Source: Doryteuthis pealeii (lineage: Eukaryota; Mollusca; Cephalopoda; Myopsida; Loliginidae). From it: a stretch of 64,000 nt of DNA. The stretch spans positions 66,201,134 to 66,265,133 of the forward strand of contig CM042145.1 of the NCBI GenBank assembly GCA_023376005.1, written 5' to 3'. The notes beneath the pieces were generated by a model. The model had not been told where the DNA came from. It did no database searches and saw nothing but the letters and a program-made list of their open reading frames with translations. The translations under genes and the position numbers were made by a program. This document shows positions 33,031-45,017 of this stretch, piece by piece; positions within the stretch are counted from its first letter, which is position 1, and the number at the start of each line of letters is the position of its first letter.

Positions 33031-34005
33031 TTTCATCTACACTCGTTTATAACTACTTACGAAGCATTTCTTTCAATCGCCGAAAAAGCTCTTTTACAAT
33101 CAAAATAAAAAAAATCTAAGATAATGGTCTGAGTAAATGCTACGTCAGCAAAGAAACAAATTTAAAAAGTTAGAAATAGTCAAACCTCATTTTCCATTTA
33201 AATTACAATGGTGTTTCTATGGAATCTGACATCCTTTCTAGCTAGAATTTAGAATTAAAACTGATTAAGTATTCAAATCTAAAAGCAACGTTTAAATTTC
33301 AATCACTGAATAAATAAATAATCTATTATTTATACTAAAGGTCATCGAATCAATGATTGTTTCCTAAAAGCATTTTCCTGTTTAGTTTAATAACACAACA
33401 ATACATGCTACAATATTCCTTAGTTCTGGGATTGAGTTATGTGTGATAAAAAATTATTTTTATCATTCTAATCTAGCAGTTAATTTGCATTTAAGTCATA
33501 AAGTAACCTTACTTTACATTTTCCTGTCAATTCCTCCTCTCTAAATGTATATTCATTAACTACTCACTTTATATTTTTGTACTTCTGTGAGAGCAAAAGA
33601 AAAGTCAAGAGAAAGAAAGACCCCACTATTTTTAATTGTTACCACTGCAAAGTCATAACTGATGCGGTCACCACCACTACCACCAGCTTCAGTTATTGAA
33701 AATTCTTAGAAATAACTTCTGACGCTAATGAACCTGACGATAATGTTTTGATCATTTCATTTATTCTTTTAGTAAATAAATTGCCTTTTCTATAAGAAAA
33801 TCATTCTGGGGTTTGCAGTGTTTAATTATTTGTACCAGCATTAAGAATAACAAAGTAGTTTTTGATTTTCACAGTATTTATTGTCTTCTGTGCCCTTGAG
33901 TCTTTATACAGTCGACGTGTTTACCGTTAAATAAAAATATAACAAAACAAAGGATATAACAAAATGCATGAAAAACAGTTAACAAAAGATAATATTTCAT
34001 TTCTC
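33031..34005. other. Noncoding sequence (left arm)
   Basis: AT-rich. A stretch with GTGGTCACC-like repeats near 33670 (ACCACTACCACC) is the only compositional feature. Counterpart 55125-56050. Confidence 0.5.
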
Positions 34006-34009
34006 TGAA

Positions 34010-34200
34010 GTTTTGAGATGAGGCCTTTGATGATTAGTATTATCTGCGTTTATCGGATATGTGTCCACCATCTCATTGTTATTGTACAACGTCCGACAAG
34101 AAAACTGAAGAAGCCGGAGGTATATTCGACCGAAACGTTGTACAAATAACAATGAAGATGGGACAAGAGGCGAATAACGCAGCATAATATGACAAAATTC
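34010..34200. mobile_element. Foldback element (left arm)
   Basis: Half-sites related to GATTAGTATTATCTGCGTT and AATAACGCAGCATAAT face each other around CTGAAGAAGCCGG and CCGAAACGTTGTAC. Same family as 43300-44045. Counterpart 54985-55120. Confidence 0.6.
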
Positions 34201-35569
34201 AATTTCAAGTGCAGCTTACCGACTTTTACTTCCTCCAGGACTGTAGTGGAATGATATCAAGGTCTCATTGTACTAGATGTACTAATATAGCACATTGCAT
34301 GCAAATTGACCCAGTATACAAAAACTGTGCTGCAATTCTACTTTTACTCGCAGAAAGGCCGCGAGTTCGATCCTCGTCGAAACCGCCAACCATGCTGCAA
34401 CATATTTCATTTACTAATTGTCGCTTTTCTGTTATAAAATCATGTATTAAAATTACCCAGTCACATTGCCTCACTAATAATTTTATTTACTTATTCTTTT
34501 AGTAAATAAATTGTATTTCGTACTTAATTACATTTACATTTAATTCCATGGAATTTATTTGCATTTTAATAACCAGTCATATTTCTTCTTTATAAAATTA
34601 GCATACTGTTGGATATTTTCAGTGTATAAAAGTGACGAAGATTGAACTATAGCGTAGACCTTCTAAACAGGCGTGTCTAAATTGGGCATCCAAATCACGC
34701 AAATATGAGTCTATTTAAAGGCGTTGTTGGATTGTCGCTCAATTGCTGGTAGGATGTGCAGACGAACGAACAAGGATTATACGATTCTTTAACACGATCA
34801 AACTTTATGCCACAAGGGGTCTCCACTGTAAAAACTGCTCTCACTACAGCCCTAAAAGGCACATGAATCGAACACATACTCATCAATCTTCTTACAGGTC
34901 ATGAGAACAAGTTCCTTTTCTTGTGTTCTCTGCAGGATAGGCAAATCTAATCCTGTGCAGCAATATTTTATGAAAATATGAAGATTACCTTAAATTTACA
35001 TTTCAAAAAGTTACAAATCCTTTATTATAACCGTGAATAAAATCCTAATTACCAGTAATTAGGAATTAACTCACCAAATGATCATTCTTTTGTTTTTCCT
35101 TTGATCAAATGAAAATGTTTTCTCCAGTTTAAATAACTTATTTGGACAGTTTGGGAAAACTTTAGATAAACGAAATAGTATTGTCATGAGATTTTTCCAG
35201 CGATCTAATCCGTTTTTTTAATTAATTATACATGGAAAAATAGTATATGTTCTAAAATAGTCGTGAAACTTTGTCCGTGCATCAAGTTGTTTCGTTCTGT
35301 TTGTCACGCGATACTTATTGAACAAATCAATCTTCTCTTACAATCGCAACGGTGTTGGAAATAAATGAAAAGACTATCTTATTTCGTTTTTCCTTCATCT
35401 GCTTCTACTCGTCACTTTTCTTATCTTTTCATTTTCTTTTTCTTATTGTCAACCTTATTCATCGTTATTATTCTCTTCAATTACTTACCATTACATTTTG
35501 TTTATTATTATTATTAATTATTAATTATTATTATTATTATTATATTATTTTCCACTCCTTTTGAGTTTT
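34201..35569. other. Noncoding sequence (left arm)
   Basis: No gene supported. At 34360-34390 GCCGCGAGTTCGATCCTCGTC resembles a tRNA B box (GTTCGAnTCC), a possible SINE head remnant without a clear A box. An ATT tract ends the stretch. Counterpart 53630-54980. Confidence 0.45.
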
Positions 35570-36340
35570 TCACACAGTGTTAGCTGATGGTATTTCAGCG
35601 GGCTGATGCAACAAGTCTCGTAAGCGTCTCCAGGACTCTTCTGAGTATTCTAGCGATTGCAGCATTGCAGTAGCTGGGATGATCTCAATTCTTCCTCTGA
35701 TTTCCAATCCTCCAGGTCTTTTTCCAAGTTTATGAGACCGTTTCAAGTGCACCAACTTCAATTGGTATCACTTTCACTCTCATAGTCCACAGCCTTTTCA
35801 ATTCGCTGGCCAAGTCCTGGTATTTGTCCATTTTTTCGTTTCTTTCAACTTCACCTGTGATTCTCTGCGAACCGCAAAGCCACCAGTTGGCATATTCTCT
35901 TTCTTTTTTTCTTTTTATGGCCTTTTGCTGGGAGACTGGATTGGCAACAAGTCTCATCTGGCCCAGACTCTTCTGCAGTATTCGGGACGATTTCTGCCAA
36001 TGCTGTTGTCTGGATGGTCTCAATTCTTCCTCGATTTTTTCCTCAGTCTTTTTTCCCAAGTTTTTGGGACCGTTCCAAGTGCCACCAACTACTCATAATA
36101 TCAACTTTGCACCCTACATATTCACAGCTGTTTTTCATTCTCTGCAAGGTCCAGGTATGTCTATACTTTTCGTATTATTATTATTATGTATTATTATTAT
36201 TATATTATTATATTATTATTTCACTACCTGTGAGTTTTTTCACACCAGCTTTAACTAGTAGTCTTACACAAGAGTCAAAGACAGCCAGTCTCCTCTTTAT
36301 TATATTATTATTATTATTATATATTATTATTAGTCGAGTT
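35570..36340 (-). pseudogene. Tandem LINE 3' ends in ATT microsatellites (left arm)
   Basis: Minus strand, twice in a row: a block such as KYQDLASELKRLWTMRVKVI then PIEVGALETV and EELRPSRQQ, the distal C-terminus of another non-LTR retrotransposon type, followed by a short 3' end (CACCAGC...AAAAACTC on the minus strand) and an AAT tail. The upper copy is truncated and runs into KKEREYANWWLCGS of the next. No RT core. Counterpart 52790-53620. Confidence 0.75.
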
Positions 36341-36359
36341 CACACCTGCCCTTAGCCGT

Positions 36360-38300
36360 GGATCAGTGGAGGCTGAGTACATATAAAGTACATTAACTCG
36401 CTTTATTGCGTGTAGGTTATTTCTGAAGAAAAGAGAGGATGTTTGCAAAATTCAAGAATACCAGATGAACCACTCTGTATAATCAGTACATATTAAAGAG
36501 ACCATTAGACAAAAAGTATCCATAGGAATAGGTTGGCTACTAGAAGAAAAAACATGATATGGTCCCGCAAGCTGGATAATTCAATGTTTAAAAATTACAA
36601 AATATCGACCAAAGTCATAAATTTCATCATGAAAGCCATGGAAAATTGAAAGTATAATTAACAGCAGAGAGTGCAAACCCTAGCAGGGTGAAAATCCAAA
36701 AAGCATCTTCCAGGAATATTCCCTCTCGCTAACTGATATTTGTTGTAGTCACTCGGACTATATACTTATAGTATATAAAGGATTTTACCTATTCGGTTTC
36801 AACGAAAAAATGTATATTCGTTTTATACAAAAGAACTTACAAGAATTAAAAAATGTATCTTATTGTAGGTGGGAAAAATCCAGTATTTGTTTATCTGTTT
36901 GTTTTTTGTTTTGTTGTTTTTGGGTTTTTTTTATGTTTCAAGTTACACTGATTAAAATTTAATTTTAATGATAAAAAAGCTAAGAAATTGCGTATTATTA
37001 ATAATCCATTATTTTATAATTTTTTTTTTTTTTTTTTACATTCAAAACATTATTTTTTTAAATATAACTCTAAATCGTTGAGTGGTTTGAAACTTAGATT
37101 TTATTTATAAAGATTATAGTTCTTAATTAGCTGATGAATCACAGGAGAAAAAAAAAAAAAGTGTATTCGTTTAATTTATTTTCTTTTCTTATAGAATGAA
37201 ACTATTAAAGAGAGCTAAAAATTGAAAATGGCAATTTTTCGTATTACGATTTCTTTTTTTTATTTTATTGTATCTTAAAAGATATCCAGTTGTTTAATAA
37301 ATTTCCATGATCTTAGTTCTCAAAAAGTTAAAATTCTTTACAATAGTAATAAATACAAAGCAAGTAAATTTCGAAAATAAATTAAATTCACAGTTTCACT
37401 TATGGAATCTGTGTGATATTTAAACATGACAGGTCGTTAGAAAACTTTTTGTACTTATCAATAACTGTGCAAAGTTCCACATGTCGATTGATTTTTAATT
37501 ATTGCATTATATCATTTAATCATTAGAAATGAAAAACTAAATTTTACTTTTCCGTGCTTAAAACATATAAAGTGTATGTGTAAATGCTTAATGATTTCTT
37601 TCACACACACACACACATACATACACACACACACACAATATATATAATATTATATATATATATATATTATTAAAATGGAGATTGTGGTTTGTCTGTCTGT
37701 AACCGAAACTATATTACTATACAAGTTCACATTCCTTCGTTATTTACATCATATTCTCCATGATTGTTATTTTATTAAACCTCAATTATTAATAAAATTG
37801 TGTTATATTACTTTACTGTACCATATCTACATGCTAATAACATCAATTGTATTATATATACAAACAAAATAGAAGTTTACAGTGTGAATGGAATGCTAAT
37901 TTGCATATTTGATCTTAAAAAAATGGATTTTAATAAATATATGCTTAGTATTATTGATTTCTAATTGTTTGGTTTATCTTATTGAATATGAGCAAAAGTC
38001 TCTTCAATAAATCTAAAAGAAAAACTGTATCATTATTCTTTACTTCCTAGTATTTTAACTAAACAGTTTAATGAGGAAATTTACCAATGAAAGATGGCGA
38101 GTAACGAAAATGGTGAAGGTTAGTTTCAAAGTTGTTCTAGTTTTTCAATCATACCTCCTCTGTTCAAATCTTTTTATCTACATCTTATTCAGTTCATTAG
38201 CCTTTCTAATTTAATATGATATTTTATATAAAATTTAACTAAAATACTTGCACCCGGAGGCGTGCATAGTATTGCTAGTATATATATATATATATTATAT
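36360..38300. other. AT-rich noncoding sequence (left arm)
   Basis: No gene. Contains T runs, a CA/TA microsatellite at 37603-37670 and, at 37675-37715, one copy of the dispersed TGTCTGTCTGTAACCGAAAC sequence. Counterpart 50870-52780. Confidence 0.55.
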
Positions 38301-38310
38301 TAATATATAT

Positions 38311-38570
38311 GGAGGCCGTGGGCTAGTGTCGAGTGTCGTGCGAAAATGGACTCGTCGATTCGAGTTTAATTCCAAGACGAAGCTGTTGGCATTCACATAG
38401 CGCTAATACCCTGGGAAAGGTAGAATCCAATATTCTCCCTCAGCTAGGGTTAAATAGTAGGTCAGACTGCGGCCCTTCAGCCTTGGTAGTAACCATCTAG
38501 GTGGGATAACTCTGAATTCAAAATTCTGAGTCGGTCTTGGATTGGGTTTTGGCAACCCTTGATTGCACCA
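38311..38570 (+). mobile_element. tRNA-headed SINE, Ceph-SINE-like (left arm)
   Basis: Head GGAGGCCGTG..., B-box GATTCGAGTTTAATTCC, then GGCATTCACATAGCGCTAAT, TTCTCCCTCAGCTAGGG and GGTCAGACTG. Counterpart 50590-50848 carries different small errors, each arm matching the family where the other fails. Confidence 0.75.
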
Positions 38571-38710
38571 ATTCTTTCCTATGACTGTGCCAAAAAGGTG
38601 GATGGTCCAACACAAGCCTTCACCACCTATAAACAAATCACTGTTGGTGTCATTGTATGAACCCTCATACGTCCGAAAATCGATGAGAGGTCTATTAATA
38701 TATATAATAT

Positions 38711-38747
<37 letters not shown>

Positions 38748-39104
38748 TATGATAATGCATTCATGGCTTTTGTACCCGCTGCGTTTCAAAGCATTAATGC
38801 TCTCATCAGACAAATCGCCTTAGAAATGAATATCCGTTATGAATAACATTGAGCTGTTTCGCTTATTCATCCGCGTGTCACCCCTCGTGCGTGCATGATT
38901 TAAAATTAGATACTTAGAAAATATTTTTCTATTAGGTGGTTGAACTTGTGCTTTGCTTTTCCAGTCCAAAAGTTAAATCCTTATGTTTTTCTGGGCGAAC
39001 AAAACAAGGTCTGAATATTTTACGATATAGCATTTAGGTTTGCACTAGGAAGCTACCCTTGTAGGATTGTATATAATATATATAATATATATAATGGTAA
39101 ATCA

Positions 39105-40020
39105 TCATCATCATCATGTCGCGCCATGGCAGCACGGGTATCCATGACAATCTCTCGCAACCTTCTATCATTCATTGCACCTGGAGCTCCTCTGCGGAGC
39201 AGCCAGCATCTTCACAAGCTGTCAATGCAGGTCCTTGCTGGGCGCCCCACACTTGCATGTTCCATATGTTGCGTCCACAGGAACGTCGCCTTATGAGTCA
39301 TCCTTTGCTTCTTTTTAGCAGGTCCTGCATGCCTTGTCCGTCTCACTCGATAGTTGGAATGGGGGCAGTGACCGTACAGCTGTTTCCTTGTGGGTGCGTT
39401 TCCATGACTTGTTCAACACTGCCGCCAGCATCCTGTGCCAGCTCCCATCTAACTTATTCTCAGACGCTTTGTTAGGGTCCAGCGTGGTCACCATATAGCA
39501 GACCGACACAACAAGCTAGAAGAACCGTCGCGATCAGCATGTCAGAGATCGAACCTCTATATGCACATAATCTATTTTGGCCGCCAGTGCCTTGCTATCG
39601 TATTAACATCGCTCTCTGTGGAGGAGATATTCTCAAGGCGCTTTCGTTAGGATCCAAGTGGTGCAGCATACAAGCCAGACTGATATAACCACAGCCTGGA
39701 AGAATTGTCACTTAACTTGTCAGTGAGACCGATTTCCATATGATCTGATAATGTGTTTGTGGCCGGCCATTATTTCCTATTCGTGTATTAACATCGCTTT
39801 TGGGATGAGATATTACTACTAGAATGTGAATTGTTCTACTGCCTAAGAAGCTTGCCGTTGAGTGTGGAGATGTTTCTTTGTTGAAACTCATGAACTCTGT
39901 TTTACTTGAGTTCACATAGAGGCCTATATTCTGTTGCCTCCTCTTAAGCATGTAGCGTGGATTCAGCCTGCTACCGGTGTATCTGCAAGAAGGCAAAAGT
40001 CATCAGCATAGTGCATCTAA
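39105..40020 (-). pseudogene. Non-LTR RT palm and C-terminus (left arm)
   Basis: On the minus strand HYADDFCLLADT near 40005-39975 is the catalytic palm motif of reverse transcriptase. It is followed by LYVNSSKTEFMSFN and, over several frames, TLTKRLENKLDGS-like and GRPARTCID-like segments, and an ATC tail (39105-39117). This is the 3' half of the LINE type whose RT start is at 21004-21665. Multiple shifts; upstream it is cut at about 40016 by an inverted repeat. Counterpart 49020-50030. Confidence 0.8.
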
Positions 40021-40133
40021 AGGCTTAAAAATGGCCATTTTGCGGTTATAGATCTATTATCATACCCACAGTATATCTGCTATAACCTAAGAGTTTGATC
40101 TATAAACCGCAAAATGGCCGATTTTTAAACCTT
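40016..40133. repeat. Local inverted repeat abutting the YADD motif (left arm)
   Basis: AATGGCCATTTTGCGGTTAT and its complement face each other about 45 bases apart. It sits where upstream RT should continue. The right-arm counterpart (48930-49030) is partly degraded. Confidence 0.75.
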
Positions 40134-40384
40134 TTGTTTACCATATATTGTTCTGTTCAATGATATTGAATATGAGCTCTCAACTTGGAAGCTGAAAAGA
40201 AATGTCTTAGAATCATCCTAATACCACTTACCTGGTTAACCCACCTACGATAATATATAATATAATATAAATTATAATATATATATATAATATTATATAT
40301 ATATATAGGTGTGTGTGTGTGTGGGTGTGTGTGTTAAAAATGGAATTGGAATGATCCAATGATATGAAGAAAGAATGAATAAAA

Positions 40385-40565
40385 AAAAAGAAAGTACAGA
40401 TGGATAATAAAAAGATGAATTTAATCAATATCACTTACACATGTGTTTCGGTCAGTTATCTATATTTCATTTTCAAAATAAAATTTCACTCAGATGAGGT
40501 CGAATTTTCTCTGTGTACGGAATATTTTTACATTTTTCTATTATATTATTCATTTCATTGTTTAT

Positions 40566-40616
<51 letters not shown>

Positions 40617-40700
40617 GTTTGAATCGTGTACACATAGATAAACTGACCGAAACACATGTGTTAAGTGATATGATTTAATTCATCTTTTATTATCCATTCT
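40385..40700. mobile_element. Foldback element around an (AAT)n tract (left arm)
   Basis: About 75-bp inverted ends, including CACATGTGTTTCGGTCAGTT and its complement, enclose a (AAT)n run at 40568-40616. Bounded by GT and TA microsatellites. Counterpart 48335-48700. Confidence 0.7.
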
Positions 40701-40736
40701 GTACTTTCTTTTTTATTCATCTTCCTCATATATATA

Positions 40737-40767
<31 letters not shown>

Positions 40768-40781
40768 TATTATATATATTG

Positions 40782-41057
40782 TTGGAGGTTGATTTGAAGG
40801 CTATCACAATGCAGGTGTCAAGAATAAGGTAACAATTGGTGTTGTGTGTTAACCTATATTTATTCTTGAATTTTCGAGATAAAATTCTTTTCGAAGATAA
40901 CTGAACAGAAGTCGTCTTGTTATGGAATTTCTAGTTTTTAAAAAAATGAGATTTTATCTCGAAAATTCAAGAATAAACTACAGGTTAACACACAACACCA
41001 TTGTTACCTTATTCTTGACACCTGCATTGTGGATAGCCTTCAAAATCAACCTCCCAA
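40782..41057. mobile_element. MITE with about 105-bp terminal inverted repeats (left arm)
   Basis: Ends TTGGAGGTTGATTTGAAGGC and its near complement enclose a 65-base core; TA runs flank both sides. Counterpart 48005-48285. Confidence 0.75.
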
Positions 41058-41059
41058 AC

Positions 41060-41112
41060 CAATATATACACAATGCTTCAAGCAAATGATAAAACTCTCA
41101 TATAAAATATAT

Positions 41113-41155
<43 letters not shown>

Positions 41156-41840
41156 ATATATATATATATACGTTAAGTAAACAAATGAATATATATGTAA
41201 ATAAACTAATATTTGTTGGTATCAATGATCTTATTGCCTAAAATCTACAATTAATTCACATATGTTTAGTGTTGGTTAATTTATAATCTATTCATTTTTA
41301 ACCAACGTTCTTTTTCTTGTCTTGCCGTTTAACCCTATCATAATGATAGTAAATTTTATTTCTACTGTCCAATTACTAGACTTCACTAAAACATTGAGAT
41401 ATTCGTTTCCATCCTTTAAATACTCCATTAAGCACGTAAAAATATGGCTGTCACGAAAGCAACTTTATCTTTCATAATTTTACATCTTTAACTCACGATA
41501 ATTGAATGATGAGTTCTCCCGCTTAAGCCGTATTCTCAGATTTTTGTCTCGCTCCTATCTGTACAATTCAATGTGTATCGACTTTTCAATGATCTTTTTT
41601 TGTTAATGTGTATACATGTGAACGTTTTTCATTAATGGCTGTGGTAAACGGAGGACATGTAAAATCAACATCACTAATGGTGATTTGTGGCGTTTCCTTT
41701 AGTCTGAAACCTTTGGCAAACATCGAAGAAATTAATCGATTTTAGGCTTCAAGTGTAACTAATATGATTGCCAAAATGTTCAACAAAAGATAAATCATTA
41801 GTTCTATCCATAGATATGAGCTGAAGTTGATAAGCACTAG
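41060..41840. other. Noncoding sequence (left arm)
   Basis: TA microsatellite to 41170, then AT-rich sequence with no gene. Counterpart 47216-48000. Confidence 0.5.
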
Positions 41841-42399
41841 TGTTGTATATTGTACAAACTGAAATAGCAATTTTCGGTTAAATTAAACAAAGAAAAGACG
41901 AAAAAAATGACAAAGGACTTTTTTCCCGGTAAAAGCGAACAAAGAAGTTAAAAAAGGGAAGTGAAGCTTTCCGGTCAAAAGAAGTAGGGAGAAGATAAAG
42001 GAATATATAACAAATGTCCGTTATCAGATCAAAAGATAAAGATGCGTAGGAGTATCTATCAGTATAAAAGGCCTGAGGGTTCGGGCCGACAGGGCAGTGA
42101 GACAGCGGACGGCGAACAGCGCACAAGGAGCGACCGTCGACACGGTCCGTCGCAGCTAAGGGCGGTGAGACGCCACCAGCCACCCCTTTACCTCACCATC
42201 CCAGCAGTATTAGTAGTCATTGTCAACGCTCGCCGCCCACCACGTACAGCCGAGAAGAGAAATAAAGTCTAAACTCCTACTATACCCATGTGTTGTAGAT
42301 TTCATTAAACGACAACTACATACTTCGCTACGTGATATATATATATATCCGCAACGTGACTTACACGATTTAGAGTAGCAAAGAAGCCAGTACGTAACA
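41841..42399. mobile_element. Solo LTR (left arm)
   Basis: TGTTGTATATTG opens and GTACGTAACA closes a 559-bp segment flanked by CTAG (41837-41840 and 42400-42403). Inside, TATAAAAG (42063-42070) and AATAAA (42261-42266) are spaced like an LTR promoter and polyadenylation signal on the plus strand. Related target copies without the insertion are at about 42540-42560 and 46495-46505. Open frames within it are not conserved. Counterpart 46658-47215. Confidence 0.75.
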
Positions 42400-42403
42400 C
42401 TAG

Positions 42404-42810
42404 ATGAGAATAGCACATCTTATTATAATGGAGATTCTGTATATGTCTGTCTGTAACCGAAACTACGCCACTGCTTACGTCACAATACATTCAGGTTGTT
42501 CAACAAAAGATAAATCATTAGTTCTAGCCATAGATATGGGCTGAATTGATAAACTAGATGGAGAGTAGTACATATTATTATAATGGGATCCGGTGTAGTA
42601 TGTCTGTAACAGAAACTACGTCACTGCTAAGTCATAATACCCTCAGGAATTATGTAAGTTTATCAATTAGTATTTAATTTATAGTCAAAATCATTAATAC
42701 ATAGAAAAAGTCTTATTTATTAACGATTTCTCTATGAAAATGTGTGTAAGATTTGCCTCAAAACGCGCGTTAAAATTCTGCAATGTGCCTTATATATCAC
42801 AAAGAAATAA
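42404..42810. repeat. Local copies of a dispersed repeat (left arm)
   Basis: Two tandem copies of a segment with TCTGTCTGTAACCGAAACTA and ACAAAAGATAAATCATTAGT. The same sequence occurs at 11041, 30380, 37675, 51430 and 58750. Counterpart 46250-46653. Confidence 0.65.
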
Positions 42811-42819
42811 AGGTCTCCC

Positions 42820-43020
42820 AGATTAACTCAGACCCGGAGTGGTAGTACCTGTTAGGGTCTCATCTTTGGGGTAAATAGAAAAATGAGTTTGCAAAAATGT
42901 GTTTTAAAAAATATTGAGTGCCCATGAAGAATGAGTAAAAGAAACGACTTCGGCATAAAATAACCCAACAAGGGTTGACATGCCGTAAAATTCAACCAAC
43001 CAACCAACCAACCAACCAGC
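42820..43020 (+). mobile_element. Family X 3' end (left arm)
   Basis: From GACCCGGAGTGGTAGTACCT to the tail module ATAACCCAACAAGGGTTGAC and (CCAA)n. Counterpart 46030-46240. Confidence 0.7.
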
Positions 43021-43299
43021 ATCTCTTCTGCAGTTTTTTTTCTTTTTTTCTTTTTTATTTGTCTCTTGATATGTTAGTACAGTTGTTTTACTTTTTTTAT
43101 TTAGTGATTCTTTTTAAGGTTTCCTGTTCTTCCATTTGTCCTTCTGTCTCTTCTGTTGTAACTTTTTGGAATTAATCTTCCGGCTTTCTTCACTGAGTTA
43201 TCTTTAGGTCATCATTTAATTGAAGAGTCAATACAGTTATCTTCATCTCAATTAATTGTTATGGAAAATGCTTCAATTATTATTTCTCTGAATTTGTTT

Positions 43300-44045
43300 T
43301 AGATGAGGCTTGATAATTTGGATTATTTGGATTATTCGGACTATTGCCATCATTTTATTGTTATCTATACAACGTTTCGGCCAATTTGCCCACCGGCCTT
43401 CTTCAGGTATTTCTAGTCTGATTCGGGAACCTTCTCTTGGAACTTGGGAATCTTCTTTTTAAACTCGGGAACCTTCTTGTCGTAATCGGAAACCTTCACG
43501 GGACTCCGAGCCCAATTCTTTATTCAATCCACCGAGGTATACTGTTCTCATTCTGCTAACCATGACTGAGTACAAGTGTTAGGTTATGTTTGTTAAGTTT
43601 CTGACCGCCATCCTTGGCAGTTGAAAAGACTTAAAGTAAGTAAGTAAGTCCTGAGTATAAATCTTCTTGGTAAGTGAATAATCCTGCATTATGGAATCCT
43701 ACGTAGTGTCAAAGGTTTCAGTGATATAATCCTATGTTCCGTCGTCACGAAGGTTCAAAGCAATATACTAGGTATGACCAGAACAGCCGGTATAAATAAC
43801 AATAAAAAACAGCAACAGAGCACTGCCATGAATTGGCCAATAGGTGGTCACATGTTATCGGCGAGTCATAAGTAAGAGTGACATTGATACACGGCCTTAT
43901 TAGACAAAAACTCCAACAGGGTTAAGGTTCCCGAGTCCGACAAGAAAACCTAAAGAAAGTCGGAGGCCCATCAGCTTGGAACGCTGTCGGATAACAATAA
44001 AGATGAGGATAATAGTTCCGAATAATACAAAATAATAAAAAATGC
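43300..44045. mobile_element. Foldback element, about 745 bp (left arm)
   Basis: Ends of about 125 bp in opposite orientation, with GATTATTCGGACTATTGCC and ACAACGTTTCGGCC at one side and the complement at the other. Interior has no domain; a short frame at 45162-45347 lies in the counterpart only. Counterpart 45018-45770. Confidence 0.65.
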
Positions 44046-44505
44046 TTTCAAGTTATGTCAGTACTGAGAAACTGAATAGGTCAATGAAATTACCAAAATG
44101 TCATTAACCACTGCTACAATTTTCAGCAGCCACACTACTCGATAATGAAGGATCTGTTTTGAAAATGTCAACATGGAGGATATTCTCTCGCTTTTTTAGG
44201 AAACAAAAAATATACCATAGAATAAGACATGAAAAACAAACGAATACCATACAACATAACCCCATAATGATAACACATTATTAAAACCAATTTACTAAAA
44301 GTATATATATAAATACAAAATATGTATTACATCATAACGGTAGCATGACATAATCCGGACGGTTGATATGCCGTTAAAAATCAATACAAACAAACGATAA
44401 CAAAAAGATGAGGATAATAGGTCGATAATACAAATAAAAAAAAGCTCAATTATGTCAGTACTGAAACGAATAGAGCAATAAATCTACCAAAATGTCAATG
44501 AATGC

Positions 44506-44574
44506 TATGTTTAGTTTGGCCCACGAGGAGATGTGGCTGCTGAAAATTGTACAGGTTAAAATGACATTTTTGTA
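44506..44574. other. Turn-round region of the giant inverted repeat
   Basis: Left arm ends near ACCAAAATGTCAATGAA and right arm starts near GACATTTTTGTAATTCATTG. Between them lies about 60-70 bases including GAGATGTGGCTGCTGAAAAT, which itself matches (in inverted and direct form) arm sequences near 44130 and 44930. Confidence 0.8.
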
Positions 44575-45017
44575 ATTCATTGACTCTATTCAGTTCATAC
44601 TGACATAATTGAAGCTTTTTTTATTTGTATTATTCGGACTATTATCCTCATGCTTGTGTTATCGTTTGTTTGTTTATGATTTTAAACGGCATATCAAACC
44701 GCCGATTATGTTATGCCTACAGTTATGATGTAATACATATGCTCTATTTATATATATACTTTTTTAATAATTGGTTTTAATAATGTGTTATCATTATTGG
44801 GGGTTATGTTGTATGGTATTCGTTTGTTTCATGTCTATATTCTATGGTATATTTTTGTTTCCCTAAAAAAGGAGAGAATATCCTCCATGTTGACATTTTC
44901 AAACAGATCCTTCATATCGAGTAGATGTGGCTGCTGAAAATTGTACAGGGTTAAATGACATTTTGGTAGATTTCATTGACTCTATTCAGTTTTCAGTACT
45001 GACATAATTGAAGCATT

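Noticed and set aside
34360..34390. tRNA B-box-like sequence, possible tRNA gene
   Set aside because: No matching A box, cloverleaf or acceptor stem found; at most a SINE relic.
41878..42183. Open frame ending in FFSSFLCLI, repeated at 46930-47178
   Set aside because: It lies antisense inside the solo LTR, and the repetition is due to the inverted repeat, not to coding constraint.
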